Below the pieces are notes generated by a model. It saw nothing but the letters and a program-made list of their open reading frames with translations, was not told the origin of the DNA and made no database searches. DNA of 47,865 nt, from the NCBI GenBank assembly GCA_031291475.1, contig JARLIY010000003.1, positions 1 to 47,865 on the forward strand. Reading direction: 5' to 3'. The stretch is from Xanthobacteraceae bacterium (lineage in GTDB: Bacteria > Pseudomonadota > Alphaproteobacteria > Rhizobiales > Xanthobacteraceae). The translations under genes were made by a program, and so were the position numbers. Shown one piece after another: positions 42,156 through 47,865 of the stretch (position 1 is its first letter; each line of letters begins with the position of its first letter).

Positions 42156-42246
42156 GATTGTCACCAATTCGGTTCTACACCGCTAGCATCCAAAACAGTG
42201 ACTTTGATTGTCACCGTTGATGGGACAATTAGTCGCAAACGGTGAC
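42156..42246. promoter_or_regulatory. Cluster of GTCACC / GGTGAC operators ahead of the S24 repressor
   Basis: GATTGTCACC is repeated exactly at 42,156-42,165 and 42,206-42,215. GTGAC (42,198-42,202) with the second site forms GTGAC-N7-GTCAC. GTCACCGTT (42,210-42,218) and AACGGTGAC (42,238-42,246) are perfect 9-base inverted repeats spaced by 19. The cluster starts five bases upstream of the repressor ATG, as in an autoregulated lambdoid-type operator. Confidence 0.7.
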
Positions 42247-42355
42247 GCTTTCCAGGCGCCGCCGCTCATCCCGAAACCTCCGCCGCGCCAACGCGGCGCC
42301 CGCCCGGAGTCGCGCGAATGCACGGCGAGATGCGAAGCGATCATGTTCCGCTTTT

Positions 42356-42647
42356 TGGACCGGCGAACGCGTCGAGCTTTTGAAACGACTGTGGAGCGAG
42401 GGGGCAACGGCTCTCGCCCGGCCGCCGCGAATGTCTTTGCAGCACGCGGCTGGCTGCGGCGGCGGCGCGCAGGCGCATGTGCGCCGCCCCGCCGGTGGCG
42501 GTCTCGCAGCACAAGTCGCTGATCGAGCTGACCAACATCACTTGCCGCTGGGCCTCGATTGGCTTTGCCGGCTTTGTGGTGTTCGGCTGGATCGTCGAGG
42601 CAACCGTCAAATGGTTGGTGACATGGACCTGGTCACACCTTCAGTGA
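42356..42647 (+). pseudogene. Decayed GcrA-like gene
   Basis: One frame reads WTGERVELLKRLWSEG, a close match to the start of GcrA (W-T-x-E-R-V-x-L-L-K-x-L-W-x-E-G), with the following helices lost. A different frame at the 3' end reads VSQHKSLIELTNITCRWASIG, matching the C-terminal LxELTxxTCRWP box of GcrA, then stops at 42,645. At least two frame changes are needed between these parts. GcrA is a cell-cycle regulator that recruits RNA polymerase to methylated promoters; small GcrA homologs also occur on phages. Here it cannot make the full protein. Confidence 0.65.
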
Positions 42648-42663
42648 AGGCGCCGACGCCGAC

Positions 42664-43347
42664 TCAATACGCTGAGATCATCTCATCGGAAACGCTCACC
42701 ACGCCAGGCACGCCTTCGGCCAAGGCGAGCAAGGCTTTGTGCTCCTCCGGCGAGCCGACCAGGCCCCACAGGTGGACGACGCCGCCGCTGACGATCACGT
42801 TGCGCTCGCCGAAATCGGTCCAGTCTTGATTGTCGAGCCGATCCAGGAGCTCCAAGCGGATCTTGCGGTCGGAGTCGCCGCCTGATGCGGCCCCGGATTG
42901 AGCGCGTGACGACGACGCCAGCGCCTGAATGAGGTTCGAGCGGCTGACGATGCCGACCAGTTTGCCGCCACGCAGGATCGGCACGCGTTTGATGCGATGC
43001 CGTTCAAGCAATGTGGCGATCTCGCCGAGCGCTGTGTCTTCGGAGGCGGAAACAACGTCCGTCGACATAACTTCTTCAACGCGGCGGCCGTGCGACTTGG
43101 CGAATTCGCCAGCCAGCGTCGAAGCCGGGGTCACGGCTTCGAGCCACCACGGGCGCTGCTTGTCGGTGCCGATCTCCTGGCGATGGATGAGGTCGGCTTC
43201 GCTGATCACGCCGACGACGTTTTCGTCGTCGTCGACCACAGGCAGGGCGCTGACATCATGCTCGGCGAGAAGGCGCACCGCCTCAGCGACTTGGTCGTCC
43301 GGCTTGACGGTGACGACGTCGCGAACCATGATATCCACGGCCTTCAT
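42664..43347 (-). CDS. CBS-domain protein with C-terminal BON domain
   Basis: 227 residues: two CBS motifs (KAVDIMVRDVVTVKPDDQVAEA, about 1-60; VEEVMSTDVVSASEDTALGE, about 88-145), then a BON domain (about 155-225, LLDRLDNQDWTDFGERNVIVSGGVVHLWG). Common in Bradyrhizobium. CBS pairs bind adenosine nucleotides, so it is likely an energy or stress sensor. The surroundings are decayed but this gene is intact. Confidence 0.9.
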   Translation of the reverse strand: MKAVDIMVRDVVTVKPDDQVAEAVRLLAEHDVSALPVVDDDENVVGVISEADLIHRQEIGTDKQRPWWLEAVTPASTLAGEFAKSHGRRVEEVMSTDVVSASEDTALGEIATLLERHRIKRVPILRGGKLVGIVSRSNLIQALASSSRAQSGAASGGDSDRKIRLELLDRLDNQDWTDFGERNVIVSGGVVHLWGLVGSPEEHKALLALAEGVPGVVSVSDEMISAY

Positions 43348-43599
43348 GTTGCGCTCCTATCCCGCCAGCGGTCTTCCTTTGCTGCCACCGCGCGCTGCGC
43401 GGCGTCCACGCCGGCTCCCGCTAAAACCCAATCAGCAAAGACTTCTTGCATTGCATCTGTGTGACGGCGTTGCCCGGAACCAGCGCTGATGCGGCCCATG
43501 GCCGGCGCCCGGCAGGAGTGCCCAAGTTTCAAGCGCGATTGCCGCAATGCTTGGCATCGGGTCTGGGTCATCAGGAAAATCGCCAGATCAATCAACTTG

Positions 43600-44400
43600 A
43601 TAGCCTATGCCGCGAATCGCCGCGCGGCCCGGTTACCGTGCATGAGCGGGCCTGGAGGCCGGATGACATCAAGGGCGCCGCTATCGCGGTCGGGGCGTTT
43701 GCCGAGGATGCGGATGCAAGCGCGTTCGCCGAGGCGGCGCCCGCCGCCGGTGTCCCGGTCAACGTCATCGACAAGCGGGCCTTCTGCGATTTTGGCTTTG
43801 GCGCCATTGTCAACCGCTCGCCGCTGGTGATCGGGATATCAACCGACGGCGCGGCGCCGATTTTCGCGCAGGCTATCCGGGCCAAACTCGAGAGACTGCT
43901 GCCGAGAGGTTTCGCGATCTGGGCGGCGGCGGCGCAAGGCTGGCGATTCGCGGTCAGCGCATCGGGATTGAGCTTCGCCGGCCGGCGCGAATTCTGGCAG
44001 CTTTTCGCCGCGCATGCCGTGGTCCATGCGAGAGCGAGCCGGGTCAGGAGGATTTCGATCGTTTGCTGGCGGGAGTCCGAGGGCAGGGGGCCGCAATCGA
44101 GAGTGGGTCGGTGACGTTCGTGGACGCCGGGCCGGGCGATCCCGAGTTGCTGACATTGCGCGCGGTGCGCGCGCTGCAGTCCGCCGACATCATTTTGTTC
44201 GACGATCGCGTCTCCCGAGAGGTTCTCGACTTTGCCCGCCGCGAAGCGCGCAAGCTTTTGGTCGCTAGCGCCGGCAACGAAGCCGACATCGATGCGCTGA
44301 TGGCGGGTCTTGCGCGGCGCGGCGGAAAGCGCGTGGTGCGGCTTCGCGGCGGCGATGGCGCTGCCGCCGGATCGGTGCGTACATTCGAAGGGCCGGAACT
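43600..44400 (+). pseudogene. cysG: Broken siroheme synthase (cysG) remnant
   Basis: Two parts. First (43,600-44,030): precorrin-2 dehydrogenase domain without its Rossmann start (RAWRPDDIKGAAIAVGAF...VNVIDKRAFCDFGFGAIVNRSPLVIGISTDGAAPIFAQAIRAKLERLLP). Around 44,035 the frame shifts to give EPGQEDFDRLLAGV, then the uroporphyrinogen-III methyltransferase start GSVTFVDAGPGDPELLTLRAVRALQSAD ... VVRLRGGD. The rest is missing, and the remnant ends 10 bases before the P450 stop. Siroheme synthesis would have to be encoded elsewhere. Confidence 0.75.
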
Positions 44401-44408
44401 GGCCAATA

Positions 44409-45794
44409 TCAGTTCGGTCGCCGCTCCAAATGCATCTTCAGTCCGTAGCGGGGCCGCAGCGTAATCAGGCCTTGCGGATCGACGGGATGGCCGGGCTTGA
44501 GCCGCAGTCGATAGCGTTGCGCGATCGAGGCGAGAATCAGCATCGCCTCCGTCATCGCAAACGCCGCCCCGATGCAGATGCGCGCACCCGCGCCGAATGG
44601 AATGTAGGCAAAGCGCGGCCGCGCCGCCGAGCGTTCGGGTGAAAATCGCTCGGGATCGAAGCGGTCGGGATTCTCCCACAGCGACGGCTTGCGGTGCAGC
44701 AGCCAAGGCATGATCAAGACTTCGGCGCCGGCCGGGATGCGGTGGCCGAGAATCTCGTCGGCGGCGATGGGCTGGCGTCCGAAGGTGTGCGCCGGCGGAT
44801 AGAGCCGCATCGATTCTTCGATCACCATGCGCGTATAGCGAAGGTTGGCGACGTCTTCGTAATTCGGCGTGCGGCCTTCCAGGACGGACGCCAGCTCCGC
44901 ATGGAGCTTGGCTTCGATCGCCGGATGTTGCGACAGCAGATACCAGGTCCACGACAGCGCCTGCGAGGTGGTCTCGTGCCCGGCCATGAAGATCGTCACC
45001 ACCTGATCGCGGACCTCTTCCGGCGTCATGCCGCCGCCGGTCTCGGTGTCGCGCGCGGCGATCAGTCGGGCCAACAGGTCCTTCGGCTCGGCGTCGGGTT
45101 GCCGGCCGCGCTCGGTCAATAGGCGATCGACCTTTTCGTCGAATTCGTTGAAAATTCCCTCCGTAGGCTGCGGCGCAAGCAGCCGCGAAAGCCATAACGG
45201 AACGTGCAACAGATCGGGCAGGCTCGGCCGCACCGTCGTCTGATACCTGTTGACGCCGCTTTCGACGACGTCGACGATTTCGTCGGAGTCCGAGGAGAAC
45301 ATTGCGCGCGAGATGATGTGCAGGGTGGCGTGCATCATCGCCGCCGCCACATCCAGTTCACGCGGCTCCGTCAGTGCGTCCCATTTCGCCAGCAGCTCTT
45401 CGGTGACCTTGGTCATGATCGGCGCGTAGCCGGCGACGCTGCGCGGATCGAACGACGGCGCCATGATGCGGCGATGGCGTCGCCACGTTTCTCCTTCGCT
45501 GGTCAAAAGGCCGCGGCCCAGGCCGGGCTCCAGCAGCCGGCGGCCGACCTCGGACTTGGTGTAATTCGCGGCGTTATCGAGGACGACGTATTTGATGGCG
45601 TTCGGTTCATTGATGATGAACATGCGGCGCCACAAGATGCGCTGCGTGATGATATCGGCCGCGAAATTTTCCGGGTCGTGAGCGGATAGCGCATTCTCGC
45701 GCATGGCGCGGAGCGCCTCCCGCATATTGGTGCGGCCTTGCGGCCGGCGCGGCGCGGCCAAAGCCGGAAATTCGTTGCTGTCGATGGCGCTCAT
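44409..45794 (-). CDS. Cytochrome P450
   Basis: 461-residue haem monooxygenase of the CYP102/CYP4-like type. I-helix AGHETTS, K-helix EESMR, PxRF meander (NPDRFDPERFSPE) and the haem loop FGAGARICIG with C407. No N-terminal membrane anchor, so soluble. Substrate is unknown; electron-transfer partners are not in the window. Its 3' end adjoins the cysG remnant, suggesting a deletion junction. Confidence 0.93.
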   Translation of the reverse strand: MSAIDSNEFPALAAPRRPQGRTNMREALRAMRENALSAHDPENFAADIITQRILWRRMFIINEPNAIKYVVLDNAANYTKSEVGRRLLEPGLGRGLLTSEGETWRRHRRIMAPSFDPRSVAGYAPIMTKVTEELLAKWDALTEPRELDVAAAMMHATLHIISRAMFSSDSDEIVDVVESGVNRYQTTVRPSLPDLLHVPLWLSRLLAPQPTEGIFNEFDEKVDRLLTERGRQPDAEPKDLLARLIAARDTETGGGMTPEEVRDQVVTIFMAGHETTSQALSWTWYLLSQHPAIEAKLHAELASVLEGRTPNYEDVANLRYTRMVIEESMRLYPPAHTFGRQPIAADEILGHRIPAGAEVLIMPWLLHRKPSLWENPDRFDPERFSPERSAARPRFAYIPFGAGARICIGAAFAMTEAMLILASIAQRYRLRLKPGHPVDPQGLITLRPRYGLKMHLERRPN

Positions 45795-45948
45795 GGCCGC
45801 CTCGGGGCTCGTCGTGTGGGCCGAATGCGTATGTCACTATAGCAGACTGAAGGCGCAGCAAATCCCCGGCTCACCGGATTGCGCATTAGCACAATATCCC
45901 AAGGAGTTATGAGCAGGGCGCGGCATTCACCCTGCCGCGCCGCCGGCC

Positions 45949-45978
45949 TTGAGATCGACACGATGCGATTGCTATAAG
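45949..45978 (+). promoter_or_regulatory. Promoter of the repeat lipoprotein
   Basis: TTGAGA (45,949-45,954) and TATAAG (45,973-45,978) with an 18-base spacer. The expected transcription start is about 45,985, at or near the ATG there, so the mRNA may be leaderless. Confidence 0.45.
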
Positions 45979-45984
45979 TGTGCG

Positions 45985-46632
45985 ATGGGGATGCAGGGGT
46001 CCAGTCGCGCAATCGCGCGCGGTGAAGCCGCCGGTCAAAGCTGGCACACGCGTTTTGCTTATATAATGTGTCCCCTTGTGCTGGGGACGCTCCTTGCCGC
46101 CTGTTCCTCTCTCGCCGCCCTGTTCCCCGGACCTAACCAACCGGTCACCGTTTCCCAGACGGCGGGGGCTTCGGCTCAACCCGTCTCGATGACTCCCGCC
46201 CCCATCGCGAAGGATCAAGCGGCTTCCGTCGGTCCATATCCCACCCAATCCCTCGTCGACTATTTCCGAGAAGATTCCGCACCAGCTTCTCCGGCGCCCG
46301 CCATTCGCTCCGTTGCTACGGCGCCGCCGTCTGCCGGTGCGGCGCCTTCCGTCGGTCCGTATCCGCAGCAGTCGCTCTCCGATTATTTCCGCGGCTCAAC
46401 TTCGTCGACGCAGACCGCGAATGTGCCGCATCCGCCGAGCACATATACGCCTGCGGGCCAGCCTTACGTTCCGCCGTCCGGTCAGCTGAATTACGTGGTG
46501 CCCCAACCGCCGGTGCAACCCGCACCCGCCACTCAAGCCGCCGCCGCGCCACCGCCGCCGCCGGCCCCGACCGGCCCGTATCCCTCGCAGTCCATCTTCG
46601 ACATTTTCTCAAACAATTCCGGCTCGCAATAA
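45985..46632 (+). CDS. Proline-rich lipoprotein with three GPYPxQS(L/I)xD(Y/I)F repeats
   Basis: 215 residues from 45,985. The signal with Arg/His n-region, then MCPLVLGTLLAAC, gives a lipobox LAAC (46,066-46,107). The rest is Pro/Ala/Ser-rich and probably unfolded, with three 17-residue repeats at 46,225-46,275, 46,348-46,398 and 46,567-46,617: GPYPTQSLVDYFR, GPYPQQSLSDYFR, GPYPSQSIFDIFS. Repeats 1 and 2 are nearly identical in DNA at the start; the third closes the protein. I know no family for it. The start is uncertain (45,985, 45,991 or 46,066). The repeats resemble short binding motifs carried on a flexible tether. Confidence 0.7.
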   Translation: MGMQGSSRAIARGEAAGQSWHTRFAYIMCPLVLGTLLAACSSLAALFPGPNQPVTVSQTAGASAQPVSMTPAPIAKDQAASVGPYPTQSLVDYFREDSAPASPAPAIRSVATAPPSAGAAPSVGPYPQQSLSDYFRGSTSSTQTANVPHPPSTYTPAGQPYVPPSGQLNYVVPQPPVQPAPATQAAAAPPPPPAPTGPYPSQSIFDIFSNNSGSQ

Positions 46633-46732
46633 GATCGCGCGACCCATCCAAGCTTGCCATTGTGCGGCCGCTTGGCTTCAACCCAAATTTATTTCTCGGC
46701 AGGGGTTCGAGCGCCGCTCGCTGTGGCGTAAC

Positions 46733-46779
46733 TGGCTGGGGAACTAGGATTCGAACCTAGATTCTCGGAGTCAGAGTCC
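46733..46779 (-). repeat. 3' half of tRNA-Gln(CTG): island attachment site
   Basis: Read on the minus strand it gives ACTCTGACTCC (anticodon CTG in a CTCTGAC loop), the variable loop, the TpsiC arm CTAGG-TTCGAAT-CCTAG, then the acceptor end TTCCCCAG and CCA (46,735-46,733). Upstream of the anticodon stem (46,780 and higher) the expected D arm and 5' acceptor TGGGGAA do not occur. It is therefore not a working tRNA but the part that integrases duplicate when inserting into the 3' end of a tRNA gene. Confidence 0.88.
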
Positions 46780-46834
46780 CCAAGCCCACGCTGATTTCTA
46801 AAAGCTTTTCTCCCAACTGAGGAGAAAGGCGGCC

Positions 46835-47638
46835 ATGCAACATCAATGTGTTGCATTCGATTTTCCAACCAGTTCCGAGACGCCGACTGACTCGGCGACA
46901 AACGCAATAGCGGAGCAGTCGCTAAGCAGGGTCGGGCGTGCAATCCACGAGGCCGTCAACGCATGTAGAGACCCGGATCAGCTCGACGAAATGAGCCGTC
47001 GACTCTGGAAGCACTACGGCGACGGCGGCATCGGTGACGGCGAGGCTACGTACCTTTCCGCCATCATCGAAAGGCGACGCCCTCTGAGACGCGGCACCGC
47101 CACTGGGGATACCAAGCCGCTTAGCAGATTTGCAGGTCGACTATGTGGCCGCTTTACTTCCCGACAACGCCAGCGATCGCCCGATCGAAAGGCGTCAAGG
47201 GATCGACGCCGTAAGCTCGGTGGGTCGAGCGCGTTGCCCGCCAATCTCAGACATTATTTCACAGAGGGTCAGCGGTCGGTCCTGTGCATCGTGGCCGGTG
47301 AGGTTAAGTGCCACGGCATCTGCGACCTGCCGATCGACAAGATCGCAGCGCTCGCTGGTGTGTGCCGGACGACAGTCCAGACCACCATGCATGAAGCGCG
47401 CATGCGCGGTCTCATAAAGATCACGGAGCGCCCACAACCTGGCCGCAAGAGTCTCCGCAACCTGGTCGAGATCATCTCCTCCGAATGGCGCTCCTGGACA
47501 CGGCGAGGCCCATCTGTAGCGCGCCGGATAGGGTCCAATTCCTTGAAATTGGTGAGCACCACGAAGAACACAGATTTAAGAAAGAAAGGGGCGGCCGATA
47601 AAAAAGAGCCAGCGTGCGACGTTGGTGATCGGCGATGA
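46835..47638 (+). CDS. Island-type winged-helix protein (plasmid-replication-like)
   Basis: 267 residues. ATG at 46,835 with AGGAGA. Segments: N-terminal helix pair (SRVGRAIHEAVNACRDPDQLDEMSRRLW), a basic linker (RQRQRSPDRKASRDRRRKLGGSS), and a C-terminal winged helix (YFTEGQRSVLCIVAGEVKCHG ... LAGVCRTTVQTTMHEARMRGLIKI). From memory this family is common on rhizobial genomic islands, with RSPDR-x-AS-x-xRRR as a hallmark. The exact function is unknown; a DNA-binding role in island or plasmid replication is inferred. Confidence 0.75.
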   Translation: MQHQCVAFDFPTSSETPTDSATNAIAEQSLSRVGRAIHEAVNACRDPDQLDEMSRRLWKHYGDGGIGDGEATYLSAIIERRRPLRRGTATGDTKPLSRFAGRLCGRFTSRQRQRSPDRKASRDRRRKLGGSSALPANLRHYFTEGQRSVLCIVAGEVKCHGICDLPIDKIAALAGVCRTTVQTTMHEARMRGLIKITERPQPGRKSLRNLVEIISSEWRSWTRRGPSVARRIGSNSLKLVSTTKNTDLRKKGAADKKEPACDVGDRR

Positions 47639-47674
47639 GGCGAGGCTCGATCTCAACCCGCCGGATGCTTAACG

Positions 47675-47865
47675 GTGGCTGAGCGCGTCGGTCGAGGATC
47701 GCTGACCGGGTGGTGGGAACCTCGGCCGGGAGCCTGCCCAAACATCCGCGGCGGGATCACAATCGAGCGCGATCTCTCGACCGGAACCAAGCTTTGGCTA
47801 TCAGGTTGGACTAAGCCGATCACTGGGGGCGACTTTGTGTCACTCCTGGTGGAGATCGCCGACCA
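47675..47865 (+). CDS. Partial ORF of unknown function, cut by the window end
   Basis: From GTG at 47,675 the frame stays open to the end (63 codons): RGSLTGWWEPRPGACP, then GGITIERDLSTGTKLWLSGW and TGGDFVSLLVEIAD. Sequence of this type is familiar from small island-encoded proteins, but I cannot name a function. No good ribosome site; the true start may differ. Confidence 0.45.
   Translation, partial: MAERVGRGSLTGWWEPRPGACPNIRGGITIERDLSTGTKLWLSGWTKPITGGDFVSLLVEIAD

Larger units (their letters stand above)
46780..47865. mobile_element. Left edge of a tRNA-Gln-integrated genomic island (continues beyond the window)
   Basis: Begins where tRNA identity ends. Contains a winged-helix gene of a kind found on rhizobial islands and a partial ORF. 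The tRNA is on the minus strand, so its original 5' side lay on the right. An intact tRNA-Gln rebuilt by the island should therefore sit at the far right end, with the integrase near it. Confidence 0.7.

Noticed and set aside
46733..46834. Complete tRNA-Gln gene
   Set aside because: The D arm and 5' acceptor strand are absent; only the 3' half is present.

Overview
GC-rich chromosomal DNA from an alphaproteobacterium, most likely Hyphomicrobiales (Bradyrhizobium / Xanthobacteraceae / Pseudolabrys-like). The evidence is the gene order (purN-purM / pgsA-like / AI-2E permease / hdaA, then ppk1-ppx-rnd-aspS), the Omp25/31-type beta-barrels, a MarR + PetR-type regulator set divergent from ilvE, and a dispersed palindrome of the type seen in these genomes. 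Placement is by protein resemblance only; no search was run.

Layout. 1-4.5 kb: periplasmic RNase T2, 23S rRNA methyltransferase RlmJ, a cold-shock protein with a structured leader, a glutathione S-transferase, then two outer-membrane beta-barrels on the minus strand. 4.8-10.5 kb: uvrC-pgsA-moaD-moaE on plus, meeting a molybdopterin oxidoreductase on minus, so molybdopterin synthase lies next to a probable user of the cofactor. 10.5-14.4 kb: ilvE divergent from MarR-response regulator-histidine kinase. 14.4-17.8 kb: a YqjI-like PadR repressor divergent from a CoxE-type VWA protein, then OsmC and a MetF-like reductase. 17.9-28.2 kb: alaS, an MBL-fold hydrolase, a BamE-like lipoprotein, ndk, a TerC-family protein, a second cold-shock protein, purN-purM, a second CDP-alcohol phosphatidyltransferase, an AI-2E permease and hdaA. 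28.2-31.0 kb: katG and a lone hisE, placed between hdaA and ppk1. 31.4-40.7 kb: ppk1, ppx, a small membrane protein, rnd (interrupted by a stop codon), a TPP-dependent enzyme and aspS.

40.7-44.4 kb looks like a zone of decay: a frameshifted unknown gene, an S24-type repressor with a cluster of GTCACC operators, a decayed gcrA-like gene, an intact CBS-BON protein and a broken siroheme synthase (cysG) remnant. A cytochrome P450 and a lipoprotein with three GPYPxQS(L/I)xD(Y/I)F repeats follow.

The right edge (from about 46,780) is the start of a genomic island. The 3' half of a tRNA-Gln(CTG) gene, without its 5' half, lies at 46,733-46,779, followed by a winged-helix gene of the type found on rhizobial islands and a partial ORF that runs off the end. 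I found no CRISPR array, no complete tRNA or rRNA gene, no transposase and no recognisable defence system. The most informative novelties are the island junction, the palindromic repeat inserted in frame in uvrC, the amber codon in rnd, and the regulator/operator pairs.
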